The notes under the pieces: generated by a model | The model's database searches: none | What the model was told of the DNA's origin: nothing | What the model saw: only the letters and a program-made list of their open reading frames with translations | Assembly (NCBI RefSeq): GCF_004791695.1 | Contig: NZ_SRSO01000001.1 | Location: 434,001-498,000 of the forward strand | DNA from: Flavivirga rizhaonensis | GTDB lineage: Bacteria > Bacteroidota > Bacteroidia > Flavobacteriales > Flavobacteriaceae | Direction of reading: 5' to 3' | DNA: 64,000 nucleotides | Shown here: positions 35,421-47,100 of the stretch, piece by piece | Numbering within the stretch: position 1 is the first letter of the stretch | Layout of the letters: every line of letters starts with the position of its first letter | Made by a program: the position numbers and the translations under genes

Positions 35421-36725
35421 ATGAAAAAAATTATACAAATAATGGTGTTCCTTTTACTGGTTGGAAGTGCATCAGCGCAGCAAGAAAAAGGAATAATTGG
35501 TACAGATAATTGGTTAGATAATTGGACGGATTTTTATCCTAAAAGTGCTGACTATGGAGAACCTAATCAGATTCTTACAGGAAACATTACTAAGGATACC
35601 AAATTATATAAGAAAGATACTTATCTATTAATGGGTAATGTTTTTGTTACAGATAGTACGACGCTTACCATAGAACCAGGAACCGTAATCATTGGTGATT
35701 GGGAATCAAAAGCATCTTTAACTATTGCCAAAGGAGCAACTATAATGGCTGAAGGTTTAGATACCGACCCCATAGTGTTTACTTCTAATAGAAGTGTCAA
35801 AAAAGCTGGTGATTGGGGAGGCATTATTTTATTAGGTGATGCTCCAACTAATAAATTTGGAAATGGTTCTGTTGCATCTATGTATGCGAATCTTGACCAA
35901 TCTTCTTATGGACATACAAATTACGGTGGCAAAAATATTAAAAGTAATTCTGGGGTATTAAAATATGTTAGAATTGAATATGCAGGAAAGAGAAAAAGAG
36001 GAGGAACAAATTTTAACGGCTTATTATTAGCTGGTGTAGGTAATGAAACTATATTGGAAAATATAATGGTAAGTTATTGCGCTGGAGATTCTTTTGAGGT
36101 AATAGGCGGGGAAGTTAATTTACTTAAAGCTGTTTCTTATAGATCTAATAGTAACGATTTTAAATTTAATCTAGGAACACAATCTAGATTAGATAATTCA
36201 TTAGCAATTCGATCTCCATATTCAACCAGTAGTAATGGAGCAAGATGTTTAGAAATTACTTCATACGATAAAAAAGAAGAAGTTGATTTCACAAAAGCAG
36301 GAACAACGGTAATTGCTAAAAATATGACGATGTTAAATCTAAGTGATGATTTAAATGCCCATATAGGATTAGGGTTGATTAAAGAAGCTGTTTTTATTGG
36401 TGAAAATGCTTCACTTGATATTAATAAGAGTGTTATTTCTGGATTTAATCCAGCAGTAATATTAGATGATAAAATAATTATAAATCAAGAAAATTTAGAA
36501 AAAATTAAATTTGTTGATATGTTTTTCAACAATTGTAACGGAAACATATTTAAAGAGTATAATTCTAATAATGAAGACTTGGAAAATTGGTATGGTAACA
36601 GATCTTTTTATAATGTCTATTCAAAAACTCAAAATTCAGAAACGTTTATTGATTTGAAGAATAAGAAAAGACCTGATTATAGATTGCGTATTAATAAAAT
36701 AATAGCAGCCAATGGAAAAAATTAA
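35421..36725 (+). CDS. Secreted beta-helix-like protein
   Basis: 434 residues from the ATG at 35421, which gives a clean signal peptide (MKKIIQIMVFLLLVGSASAQ). A GTG at 35403 is in frame, but its extra residues spoil the signal. The body looks like a right-handed parallel beta-helix: TTLTIEPGTVIIGD, SLTIAKGATIMAEG, PIVFTSNRSVKKAGDWGGII, VLKYVRIEYAGK. No catalytic residues of a known polysaccharide lyase are recognisable and there is no type IX sorting domain at the end (KIIAANGKN). It precedes the sprC-like gene but is separated from it by a terminator. Possibly a surface or periplasmic structural protein of the gliding locus; function unknown. Confidence 0.8.
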   Translation: MKKIIQIMVFLLLVGSASAQQEKGIIGTDNWLDNWTDFYPKSADYGEPNQILTGNITKDTKLYKKDTYLLMGNVFVTDSTTLTIEPGTVIIGDWESKASLTIAKGATIMAEGLDTDPIVFTSNRSVKKAGDWGGIILLGDAPTNKFGNGSVASMYANLDQSSYGHTNYGGKNIKSNSGVLKYVRIEYAGKRKRGGTNFNGLLLAGVGNETILENIMVSYCAGDSFEVIGGEVNLLKAVSYRSNSNDFKFNLGTQSRLDNSLAIRSPYSTSSNGARCLEITSYDKKEEVDFTKAGTTVIAKNMTMLNLSDDLNAHIGLGLIKEAVFIGENASLDINKSVISGFNPAVILDDKIIINQENLEKIKFVDMFFNNCNGNIFKEYNSNNEDLENWYGNRSFYNVYSKTQNSETFIDLKNKKRPDYRLRINKIIAANGKN

Positions 36726-36779
36726 ATTTAAAGGGAAGGTTCTCATCTAAAAATAAAAAATGTGAACCTTCCATAAATT
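36724..36779 (+). terminator. Terminator after the beta-helix gene
   Basis: GGAAGGTTC (36734-36742) pairs perfectly with GAACCTTCC (36764-36772). AT-rich outer arms extend the stem (AAATTTA / TAAATTT), with a 21-nt loop. It separates this gene from the sprC-like operon. Confidence 0.65.
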
Positions 36780-36848
36780 TAAAATAAGTTTTCTTTTTAT
36801 TAAACCAACCAACAATTATTAAAAGTGATTTTCAATTATTCTAATGGT

Positions 36849-36862
36849 ATCGTTAGAACGAT
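36849..36862. promoter_or_regulatory. 14-bp palindrome, possible operator of the spr operon
   Basis: ATCGTT-AG-AACGAT is a perfect palindrome 46 bp before the sprC-like ATG at 36908. Directly after it TAATTGTT resembles a weak -7 element. A dyad this compact suggests a dimeric repressor or activator site. Confidence 0.4.
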
Positions 36863-36907
36863 AATTGTTTCCCAAAGTTTTTTATTAACTAAAGAGAATG
36901 ATATCGT

Positions 36908-38356
36908 ATGAAGAACTTTACTATTACAACTAATCTTATCATTGTTATTTTTCTGTTTTTTGCGGATCAGATGAAGGCGCAAATTGTAAATCCTCCTAGC
37001 ACAGAATTTACAAATGCTTGTGCGAGTCCTTCCTTTAACACTTATAATGTAAAGTTTTCATTTGAATCTACATTAATAAATGCCTCTAATCAATTTATAT
37101 TGGAGCTTTCTGATGAAAATGGGAGTTTTTCAAGCCCGGAAATACTTTTCACATCTGCTGCTGGAACAATTACAACGTCGCCAGCTACGATTAATTTTCC
37201 TGTACCAACTACAATTGCAGGAGAAGCGTATAAAGTACGAGTAAAAAGTACTTCACCGGCATCAACAAGTAGCGGTTCTAATTCTTTTGCTGCATATTAT
37301 AAATTTCAAGACACGCCTTTTACTATTAATAACTTAAATGAGACAGGTGTTTACTGTGCTGGCGGAAGTTATTTGCTAACTATAGATAATCCGGGAACAG
37401 GAGACAACGATTCGCCATTACAATATCCTTCATTAACATTTAATTGGTTTAAAGAAACAAGCCCAACGACATCCGTTTTTGTAGATTCTGGGGCTAGTTT
37501 AGCTGTTAGTGAACCTGGAACCTATTTTGTTGAAACAAATTATGGGTCCTGTTCTTCAAATTCGTTTTCAAATAGAGTAACCGTTAGTCAAGCCTCATCT
37601 GGAGGCTCTACTAGTATAAGTTCTAGTTTTGGTAATCCATATTGTTCTAGTTTAGGGGCAACCACCTTAAGTACTGTTTCTGGTGGTGTTAGCTATCAGT
37701 GGTTTAAAGATGGTAATGAGATTGCAGATGCTACAAGTGATACATATACAACAGACCAATCTGGATTATACGAGGTAAATGTTTCTTTAGGAGGATGTTC
37801 AACAAGTGGATCCATCAATTTAGATGCCAATCAATTTACAAGTAGTATTGATGTTGAGGAAATACCAGCTGTTAATTTAATGCCAGCAAGTGGGACTTTA
37901 ACAATTACTTTAATAGATACAGCTACTAATCCAGAATATGAATGGTATTTAAACGACGTATTAATTCCAGGAGCTACTGGTGATAGTTTTGAAGCATCGC
38001 AGACAGGTGACTATAAGGCTGTTATAAAACAAACGGCAGGATGTATATCATCAAAAGAGTTTCTTTTTGTTATACAAGAAACCTTTCCCGATGTTGAAAA
38101 TATTCCCAATTTAATAAGTCCTAATGGAGACGGTGTAAATGATACTTGGGTAATTCCTAAAGAGTATATAAGCGGAACAAATGCAGAAATTATATTAATT
38201 AGCTCTCAAGGAGAAATTGTATTTCAAACAAATGATTATCAGAATAATTGGCCTCAAACCGAATTAAATTTTATAGATGTAAACCCAGTTTATTATTACA
38301 TTATAACAACTGAAGACCAAAAAACAAAAAAGGGTTCTATTACGGTTGTAAAATAG
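36908..38356 (+). CDS. SprC-like surface protein with type B (CHU_C) sorting domain
   Basis: 482 residues with a signal peptide (to about residue 25, MKAQ). Ig-like or PKD-like beta domains follow, one with SYQWFKDGNEIADATSDTY, typical of cell-surface proteins. The last 85 residues form a gliding-motility-associated C-terminal domain: LISPNGDGVNDTWVIPKEY ... YYYIITTEDQKTKKGSITVVK. In Bacteroidota this type B domain directs export by the type IX system, helped by a PorP/SprF partner; the next gene encodes one. Position matches sprC of the Flavobacterium johnsoniae sprC-sprD-sprB-sprF operon, but I could not compare sequences. Confidence 0.8.
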   Translation: MKNFTITTNLIIVIFLFFADQMKAQIVNPPSTEFTNACASPSFNTYNVKFSFESTLINASNQFILELSDENGSFSSPEILFTSAAGTITTSPATINFPVPTTIAGEAYKVRVKSTSPASTSSGSNSFAAYYKFQDTPFTINNLNETGVYCAGGSYLLTIDNPGTGDNDSPLQYPSLTFNWFKETSPTTSVFVDSGASLAVSEPGTYFVETNYGSCSSNSFSNRVTVSQASSGGSTSISSSFGNPYCSSLGATTLSTVSGGVSYQWFKDGNEIADATSDTYTTDQSGLYEVNVSLGGCSTSGSINLDANQFTSSIDVEEIPAVNLMPASGTLTITLIDTATNPEYEWYLNDVLIPGATGDSFEASQTGDYKAVIKQTAGCISSKEFLFVIQETFPDVENIPNLISPNGDGVNDTWVIPKEYISGTNAEIILISSQGEIVFQTNDYQNNWPQTELNFIDVNPVYYYIITTEDQKTKKGSITVVK

Positions 38357-38357
38357 C

Positions 38358-41036
38358 ATGAAGAAATATTTAATACATATCGTTTTATTTTTATGTTTTA
38401 CGCAACAATTCCATACTCAAGAAGATGGAGTTGTTTCGTTTGCTATACCTGTAAGGAATTCTTTAAAATTTAATAGACATATTATTAACCCTACCTTTAG
38501 TTTTGTAAGAGAACAAAATAAATATATTAGTTTTAATAATAAAAGGCAATGGGTTCAATTCAATGATGCCCCACAAACATATTTATTTGGGTATTCTGGT
38601 AGGTTTAGAGAAGACATAGGAGTTGGCGTTAGTTTATTTCAACAAAACTATGGCGTATTAACAACTTTTGGAGGGCTTTTAAATTTTGCATATAATGTTG
38701 TTTTAAATAGGGATAGTAATCTAACTTTTGGTATAAATTTAGGGTTTTACAAAAGTGGCTTAAACGATGGTAAAGTGGTGACAAATTTCCCGGATTCATC
38801 ATTAGATAATATCCCTTCAAACTCACTATTAACCATAAACCCTGGAATAAATTACGGTACAGACTTTCTTGATTTTGGACTCTCAATAAACAATGCTGTT
38901 TTGTATAATCTTAATGCATCTAAAATAGTTGAAGAAGATCCAGAACAAAGTGTACAAGCTCATGTTATGTATACTGGTTATACAAATACCCGTGGTTTTT
39001 TTGACGAAAGTAAATTTTCTGGACTAATCAAGTCAGAATTCAAAAAAGATAATACAGTTATTTCTGGAATAGCCATGCTAACAGTACCCAAAGGTATTTG
39101 GGCACAAGCAGGGTATAATACTTTGTACGGATTATTTGGTGGCATAGGTTTTAATATAAGCACTCAGATCTCTATAGAGTATAATTATGAAAAAGCCATG
39201 GGAGACCTAGTAAATTTTGGTAGTTCCCATGATATTACTTTAGCTTATAAATTTAAAAACCGTTACAGATATAGATATAGTGGTGATGATGAAGAAGGTT
39301 CTGTTATTATTCCAGATAAAAAATCAAGACGTTATGTTGCAAAGCGAAGAGTTCCTTCCAAACCAAAAGTATCAGCTCAAGATAGAGCATCGGCAAGAGC
39401 CAAAGCTAAAGCTGATGCTGAAGCCAGAGTAGCAGCAGCGGAAGAAAGAGCAAAAGAAAGAGCAGCTGCAGCAGAAAGAGTTAAAGCTGAAGCTGAAGCC
39501 AAGGCGGACGAAGAGGCTAGGCTGAAACGAGAAGCAGACGCGGCAGCGGCCAAGGCCAGAGCAGACGAAGAAGCCAGGTTGAAACGAGAAGCAGACGCGG
39601 CAGCGGCCAAGGCCAGAGCGGACGAAGAAGCCAGGTTGAAACGAGAAGCAGACGCGGCAGCGGCCAAGGCCAGAGCGGACGAAGAAGCCAGGTTGAAACG
39701 AGAAGCAGACGCGGCAGCGGCCAAGGCCAGAGCAGACGAAGAGGCCAGGTTGAAACGAGAAGCAGACGCGGCAGCGGCCAAGGCCAAAGCAGACGAAGAG
39801 GCCAGGTTGAAACGAGAAGCAGACGCGGCAGCGGCCAAGGCCAAAGCAGACGAAGAGGCCAGGTTGAAACGAGAAGCAGACGCGGCAGCGGCCAAGGCCA
39901 GAGCAGACGAAGAGGCCAGGTTGAAACGAGAAGCAGACGCGGCAGCGGCCAAGGCCAGAGCAGACGAAGAGGCCAGGTTGAAACGAGAAGCAGACGCGGC
40001 AGCGGCCAAGGCCAGAGCTGACGAAGAGGCCAGGTTGAAACGAGAAGCGGACGCGGCAGCGGCCAAGGCCAGAGCTGACGAAGAAGCCAGGTTGAAACGA
40101 GAAGCAGATGCCGCAGCAAAAGCCAAAGCAGACGAAGAAGCCAGGTTGAAACGAGAAGCAGATGCAGCAGCAAAAGCCAAAGCAGACGAAGAAGCCAGGT
40201 TGAAACGAGAGGCCGAAGCGGCAGCAGCAACACCAGTTGATGATATTACTAAATCGATGAATGATTTATTAACAAGGCTAGATGAAACGGTAGCTAGTAG
40301 AGATAAAGACCTTAAAGATTTGAAAGAAGAAAATGATTTAGGCGAAAAAGGAATTGTTACAGCTCCAAAACCTTTTAAAAGTATATCAGCAGAAAATGCA
40401 GCACTAGAGTCTTTGAAGTCAGAGCTTGATGGTGTTATAAACACCCGAAATGAAAAAATTACAGAGTTAGAAAAATCATATAAAGGTTCAATAAATCCTG
40501 CAGAATTAAAAATGCTGGAAAGGTTGAAATTAGAACAAACACAAGCTTTAAATTCAAGAAAAAATTTAATGGCCACATTAGAAAAAATTAAAATAGCCAC
40601 AGAAATAGAGAGAAAACGAAGAATTAAACGAGCGGCTTACGATAATGCAGATGATAGATATTCTAAGGATATGGCAACATTAAATAGAATTAAGCAAAAT
40701 ACTCCTGTAAGTTCAGTACCTCTTAAAGAAGAAGATTTTGATTTTGGTGAAAAACAGAGTGGTAATATACGGATTGTAAAAGATGTTAAAAATGTAGAGA
40801 GTGGTTATTATTTAGTAATTGCTGTACATGATGATGTTGATAAAAGAGACGAATTTGTGAAGAAAACAGTATCTGCTGGACAATCAAACGTAAACTTCTT
40901 CTACGATGAAAACACTAGTAAATATTTCATTTATTATGAAAAATATAGTAGCGTAGAACAAGCAACAAGAGCTTTACAGTCCAAAGGAGATAAGCCATAT
41001 AACGGAGAAATGTCTATGGTTAAAATAGAAAATTAA
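38358..41036 (+). CDS. PorP/SprF-type outer-membrane protein with alanine-rich coiled coil and SPOR-like end (SprD-like)
   Basis: 892 residues, one base after the preceding stop. Residues 1-18 are a signal peptide; about 20-310 form a PorP/SprF-type barrel (RHIINPTFSFVREQNKYISF ... YNYEKAMGDLVNFGSSHDITL). A basic linker leads to a coiled coil at 383-624 built of 13 near-identical units of 18-19 residues (ADEEARLKREADAAAAKAR). After a further helical region, the last 75 residues (YYLVIAVHDDVDKRDEFVKK ...) resemble a SPOR peptidoglycan-binding domain. The coiled coil could bridge the outer membrane to the cell wall. Place and layout suggest the sprD position of the spr operon; the partner protein may be the upstream CHU_C protein or SprB. 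Confidence 0.8.
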   Translation: MKKYLIHIVLFLCFTQQFHTQEDGVVSFAIPVRNSLKFNRHIINPTFSFVREQNKYISFNNKRQWVQFNDAPQTYLFGYSGRFREDIGVGVSLFQQNYGVLTTFGGLLNFAYNVVLNRDSNLTFGINLGFYKSGLNDGKVVTNFPDSSLDNIPSNSLLTINPGINYGTDFLDFGLSINNAVLYNLNASKIVEEDPEQSVQAHVMYTGYTNTRGFFDESKFSGLIKSEFKKDNTVISGIAMLTVPKGIWAQAGYNTLYGLFGGIGFNISTQISIEYNYEKAMGDLVNFGSSHDITLAYKFKNRYRYRYSGDDEEGSVIIPDKKSRRYVAKRRVPSKPKVSAQDRASARAKAKADAEARVAAAEERAKERAAAAERVKAEAEAKADEEARLKREADAAAAKARADEEARLKREADAAAAKARADEEARLKREADAAAAKARADEEARLKREADAAAAKARADEEARLKREADAAAAKAKADEEARLKREADAAAAKAKADEEARLKREADAAAAKARADEEARLKREADAAAAKARADEEARLKREADAAAAKARADEEARLKREADAAAAKARADEEARLKREADAAAKAKADEEARLKREADAAAKAKADEEARLKREAEAAAATPVDDITKSMNDLLTRLDETVASRDKDLKDLKEENDLGEKGIVTAPKPFKSISAENAALESLKSELDGVINTRNEKITELEKSYKGSINPAELKMLERLKLEQTQALNSRKNLMATLEKIKIATEIERKRRIKRAAYDNADDRYSKDMATLNRIKQNTPVSSVPLKEEDFDFGEKQSGNIRIVKDVKNVESGYYLVIAVHDDVDKRDEFVKKTVSAGQSNVNFFYDENTSKYFIYYEKYSSVEQATRALQSKGDKPYNGEMSMVKIEN
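39504..40230 (+). repeat. 57-bp tandem repeat array, 13 units
   Basis: Thirteen consecutive units inside the SprD-like gene; most are 57 bp, units 11 and 12 are 54 bp. Middle units are almost identical at the DNA level, differing mainly by AGA/AAA and GAA/GAG or GCA/GCG/GCT swaps. The array is far richer in G and C than its surroundings. Copy number is a multiple of whole codons, so length changes keep the frame. The long open frame on the opposite strand here is a by-product of the repeat. Confidence 0.95.
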
Positions 41037-41070
41037 AAAAATATATATGTAATAAAATTAGCCCAGCTTG

Positions 41071-41108
41071 CTTTATCTGACTATGCCCCTAAACCTATGA
41101 GGATAAAG
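41071..41108. other. Inverted repeat in the sprD-sprB gap
   Basis: CTTTATC (41071-41077) and GATAAAG (41102-41108) are perfect arms, extended by GCT/AGC, around a 24-nt loop. It lies 22 nt before the giant gene and could modulate read-through or translation. Confidence 0.3.
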
Positions 41109-41129
41109 AAGCATCAAATATAAACTATT

Positions 41130-44100
41130 ATGAAAAAACCTACTACTTTAAAAAAAGAACTAATTGTGTTGCTGATATTACTATTCAGCATACAATTATT
41201 TGCTCAAAATCAAGTGCCCTTCACACCTAGATTTAATCAAGATTTGAAGGGTGATATCATACTGATAGGTAATAATATTTTGGGACCAAATAACAATGAT
41301 TTCAATAATAATTCGACATATAACGATGAGGTTAATATGCGATATATTGACATTGATTCTGATGGAACCACGTTTAGTTCATCAAGTGCGGATTTACTAA
41401 TCCCTATTAATCCTAATATCCCACCCGCAGCTAATGATTGTTATGAAATTGTACATGCCGGCTTATATTGGAGTGCCGTTACAGATGGTACAGAGCCTAT
41501 TGATGCTGTGAAATTAAGGGGGCCAACCGGTGGATATAATGATATTACTGGAACCGTTATTTTCAATGCAGGAAGCACATCGGTAGATGGGGGTAATAGT
41601 TTTCCATATGCATGTTATGCAGATGTAACAAATATTATAAGGGCATTAGGTACCGATCAAGGAACATATACTGTTGCTAATGTATCATCAGCCCAAGGTC
41701 AGACAGAACTTTTTGATAATTATACAGGAAACTCAGCTGGATGGTCTTTATTTATAGTTTATCAAAACCCGTCATTACCAGGTAAATCCATAACTAGTTT
41801 TGATGGTTTTAGTACTATTACAAGAAATACTCCTGGATTAGATGTTACGGTTTCAGGATTTAGAACCGTACCAGCACCAGCTCCAGTTAGAGCGAATTTC
41901 GCATTTGCTGCTTTAGAAGGTGATAAGCCAATTACAGGTGACCGATTAATAATTAATGGAACCAGGTTGTCTGACCTGAATCGAGGTGAAAATAACTTTT
42001 TCAACAGTTCAGTAACAGGTCCACCTGTCAGAGTACCTAATAGTAGTAATGCTTTAGGGTTTGATACGGGTATATTGGCCGTACCTAATCCAGCAAATGG
42101 CGTTATTAATAATAATGACACAAGTGCTACAGTACGTTTGGAAACAGGTAGAGATACCTATTTCCCATATTTCTTCGCTTTTGCGGTAGATATTATTGCG
42201 CCTAACATGGTGCTTACAAAGACCGTTGAGGATGAATTTGGAAATAACATTGGAGGCGGATTAGTAGATCTCGGAGATGAATTAAATTATGTAATAGGTT
42301 TTCAAAATACAGGAAACGATGATGCTACGGGACTAACCATTAGAGATGTACTTCCTAATAATATTGAATTTGATTACCCAGCCGATATGGGTTTATTGCC
42401 TCCAGGGGTTACAGTTCAAAGCTATAATCAAGCAACGCGAGAGCTTATTTTTGCTGTAGATGATTCTGTAATAGAGGAAAATGACCCTGTACTGGAAATC
42501 CGTTTTAGAGTTACAGTAGTAAGGGAATGTAGTTTGCTGAATGATGCCTGTGATAATATTGTAAGTAACCAAGCTTTTTCAACTTATAGAGGTACTTTAA
42601 ATCCTTTGTTTGTTATTTCAGATGATCCAAGTTTCAGCACCAATACAGGTTGTCTGTTAATACCTGGGGCTACTAACTTTATTGCCGATATTGATTGTAC
42701 GTTTGAAGAAGATGTGATTCTTTGTGGCGATAATGTGGTATTAATGGCAGGAGATGATTACGATTCATATTTGTGGTCCACGGGAGAAATAACACAATCC
42801 ATAACAGTTACAGCCCCAGGAACGTATACGGTTCGTAATACAGCAACCGCACCTTGTCAATCTATCGACCAGATTTTTAATGTAATTACTTATGGAGCAG
42901 GAGTTCCAAATCCAGTGATTCCATTTGCAGATCAGGTCGTTGAATGTCCTGATGACGGAACAGAATTACCTAATATTTTTATGTGCGGTGCCTCCGATAC
43001 AACATTTATTGATACAAATATTACTGATGCCAACTCAATAATTTGGCAAAGACTGGACGAAACAAGCTGTGCAGCAGTTGCAGATATAAGATGTGCCAAT
43101 GAGGAAGCAACTTGTACATGGAATACAGTACAAACCGGACCAGATTATTTAGTAGACACGGCTGGACAATACCGATTAACGTTAAATTATACAGGTGGTT
43201 GTTTTAATGAGTATTATTTTAATGTTTATGAAAATGTATTGCTGCCAACTGCAACATCAAATGATATTATTTGTACAACACCAGGAGAAATAGTTGTAGC
43301 AGATGTGCCTTCTGGCTATGAGTATAGTATTGACAATGTGAATTTTCAACCTAGTAATGTTTTCTCTATTACTACGGCAGGTATCTATACCGTTTATATT
43401 AGACAGATAGGTGTTACACCTAACCCTTGTGTCTTCACAATACCAGATATTCAAATAAGAGAAAGAAATTTTACTGTTACAACAGACATCACACAACCTT
43501 TATGTCATAACGGACAGGGAAGTGTCTTAGTAGCGGCTAATGATGTGCGCCCACAATATTATTTTTCAATTTCCCAAGGAGGTACATTAGTAAATAGTGT
43601 AGGTCCTATTGTAGCAAGTGATTATACATTTCCTAACTTAAATCCGGGAACATATACTATAGACGTTACTACAGACGATGGTTGTGTATTTAATGGTGAT
43701 ATAGATATTATAAACCCGACATTGTTGGAAGCTACAGCGGCTTTAACAAGTCCTTTAACTTGTACCGATGGAGAAATTACCGTGTATCCTGTTGGAGGAA
43801 CATCGCCTTATTTCTATTTTGTAAATAGTACAACGGTATTCCAAACACTACCACAAATACCAGTTACAGCAGCAGGAACATATGATATTAGAGTTGTAGA
43901 TTCTAACAACTGTTTTGTAGATATCTCAATAGATGTAGATGCCATACAACCTCCTGCCTATACTGTTTCTAAGACGGATATTTTATGTGCAGGTACTGGA
44001 AACGTTGGAGAAATAGATATTAATGTTACGAATGCTAACGGAAATACATTACGATATAGTATTGATAATGGAGCGACATATTCCAATTCACCTGTTTTCA

Positions 44101-47100
44101 CAGGACTTGCAGTTGGAAGTTATGAGGTATTAGTTGAATATACTTCAGGAACAGATGTGTGTGTTACGGCACCACAAACTATAGATATCATAGAGCTTTC
44201 TGCGGTTACAGGAACAGCAACCTTAACAACTCCATATACGTGTACTACTAATGGAGAAATAACGGTTTCAGGAGTTTCTGGAGGAACTGCACCTTATTCA
44301 TATAGTATTGATGGCATAAATTTTCAACCAGGGCTTACATTTACAGGTTTAATTAATGGTAATTATACAGTAACAATAAGAGATGCAAATAATTGTACAT
44401 CTGTAACAGCTCCTATAACTATAGATCCATTAAACCCTCCAACGGATTTAACATTTACATACGGAGGTTTTGATTGTGATGATGAGACCTCTTCTTTTAA
44501 TGTTAATTTGCCATCATGGGGTGGTGGTTTACCACCAATAAGATTCCAAATTATAGCAGTCCCACCACATATAACAGTTGGTTCTCCTCTATATAATTAT
44601 TTAACTCAAGTAAATTCAGATGGACAATATTCTGGAGTACCTGCAGGAGTATATACATTCGAGGTAACGGACAGAAATGGTTGTGTTTACCAAGAAGATT
44701 ATAGTCTTGCACCAGAACCACCAATAGAAGTTACAGGAACATTACTAAGCAATGTTGACTGTTTTAATTCAGCAACAGGATCAATTGAATTTAATGTAAT
44801 TGGAACTTTTACAGGTGGTAACGATGTTTATGATTATGATATTACTGGTCCTGTAAATAGTTCAGACACTAGACAAACAGCACCAACTATTACATTGAAT
44901 AATTTACCAGTAGGTACTTATTCTATTACAGTGACTGAAAGAGGTACGGGTTGTACTTCGACAGCATCAGTTACTGTTACAGGTCCCCCATCGGGATTAA
45001 CAATTACAGCAACTGAATCTCCTATTACCTGTCTTACAGATGGTAGCGTTGTTCTTAATGCCGTAGGCGGTTGGGGTGGAAATTCATATACATTAACACA
45101 ACCAGATACAACTGTTTTAGGACCACAAGGAAGTAGTACTTTTGGAGGTTTAACACAAGCAGGAACTTATACAGCGACTGTTACAGATTCAAATGGATGT
45201 ACGGCGACAGATACATTTACCTTAAGTTTGCCAATATTACCAGTTGCTTCTATAGATGTGGCATCAGACTTATGTTATGATACGACTAATGCAGCAACAC
45301 TAGTGGCAACGGTAACATCTGGAGGACAAGCTCCTTTTGAATATAATATTAATGGAGGCCCTTTTGGTTCTAGCAATACATTTACTGGTTTAACTCCTGG
45401 TAGCTATACCATTATAGTAAGGGATGCTTACGGTTGTCAAGTTACTTTACCAGCGCAAACCATAGCACCACAATTAACATTAAGTGCCGTTTTAACCAAA
45501 GACATAGATTGTTCTGCTGCACCTGATGCTTTAATTACAGGTAATATTTCGGGAGGCACACCACCATATGAATATACAACCTCTTTTAATGGAGGGGCGT
45601 ATAATCCATTGTCTACAGCAATAGCGGGAACAACATTTGTTAGAGCCGTAGCTTCCCCGGGAGATTATAGATTTAGAGTAACCGATGCACAAGGATGTCA
45701 GGTAGAATCTGGAGTTGTTACTGTAAATCCAGCAGTAAACCCAACGGCTTCGGTAACTACGGTGAACCCTACTTGTAATGGCGGGGCAAATGGTTCGGTA
45801 CAAATAATAGCCTCAGGAGGTGAAGGTCCTTATGAATATCGTTTTAACGGAAGCGCTTTTACAACAACATCATTTTATGATACATTAAGTGCTGGTATTG
45901 CTTACACATACCAAGTGAGGGATAGTAAAGAGTGTCTTTTTAATGGTACGGTAACTTTAACAGAACCTGATGCTTTAGCAGCAACACATGCGGTAACACC
46001 ATTTAGTTGTAGTGCTACAAATGCAAGCCAACCAGCTACGGTAACTGTAACTGCTACAGATGGAACAGCACCTTATCAATATAGCTTTAATGGATCTGGT
46101 TACAGTGCTACCAATACATTCAATGTGAATGATGATGGTACAAACCAAAACATTACATATTCAGTAAGAGATAATCAAGGATGTATTTTTAATGGTTCAG
46201 TAATTATTACAGCTCTAAACCCGCCAACGGCAGGTACCATTACTAGTACACCTATAACATGTATAAGTACAACAAGTACAGCTACAGTAACGCAAGCAGT
46301 TGGAACGGGTGTAGGAGTATTGACTTATGAAATAACGTCACCTGCAGCTTTTGTAACTTCAAATGGAACAGGAGTTTTCCCAGGATTAGCACCAGATACT
46401 ACTTATACTTTTAGAGTAACAGATGCTGATGGTTGTTATTATACAGAATCACATAGAATAGAGCCTGTAGTAAATATTACAGTAACAGGAGCATTGGTAA
46501 ACGATGTAAGCTGTAATGGTGGTACAGATGGTGCTGTAACTTTTACAGTTTCTAATTTTGCTACCACATATAGTTATACTATTAATGGTGTATTACCAGC
46601 AACAACAGGACAATCGGCAGTAACAATTCCTTTAACATTATTACCTGCAGGAGATCAGGTAATTGTTGTAACAGATGAAGCAACTGGATGTACAGACACG
46701 TTTACTGTACCAGTTAGTGAACCAGCAGCTGCTTTAGCACTTAGCGCTACGTCAACAAATGTATTTTGTACGAATGATAATTCACAAATTACAGTTACAG
46801 CAACAGATGGTACGCCAGGTTATACTTATGCCGCAGTTATTACAGGAGCTCCAGCTCCAGCAATTGGAGCATATAGTAGTGGTAATGTTATAACAGTCGA
46901 TACAAATTCGGCGGCAGATTTAGTTTGGGATGTATATGTAAGAGATGCTAATGATTGTATAGAAATGACTACGGTTACTATTGTTAGCGATCCATTACCA
47001 ACAGTAAGTACACCACCTTTAGCATCTAATCAATGTAGCGTAACTTCTGGATTTACTTTTACAGCAACTCCAGGGGCAGGTGCAATTACACCGCTAACAT

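Noticed and set aside
39517-40233. 238-residue Leu/Trp/Pro-rich open frame on the minus strand
   Set aside because: Second shadow of the same tandem repeat; not a membrane protein.
39377-40600. 407-residue open frame on the minus strand, Ala/Ser-rich
   Set aside because: It is the reverse strand of the 57-bp repeat array in the SprD-like gene; low-complexity by-product with no start signal.
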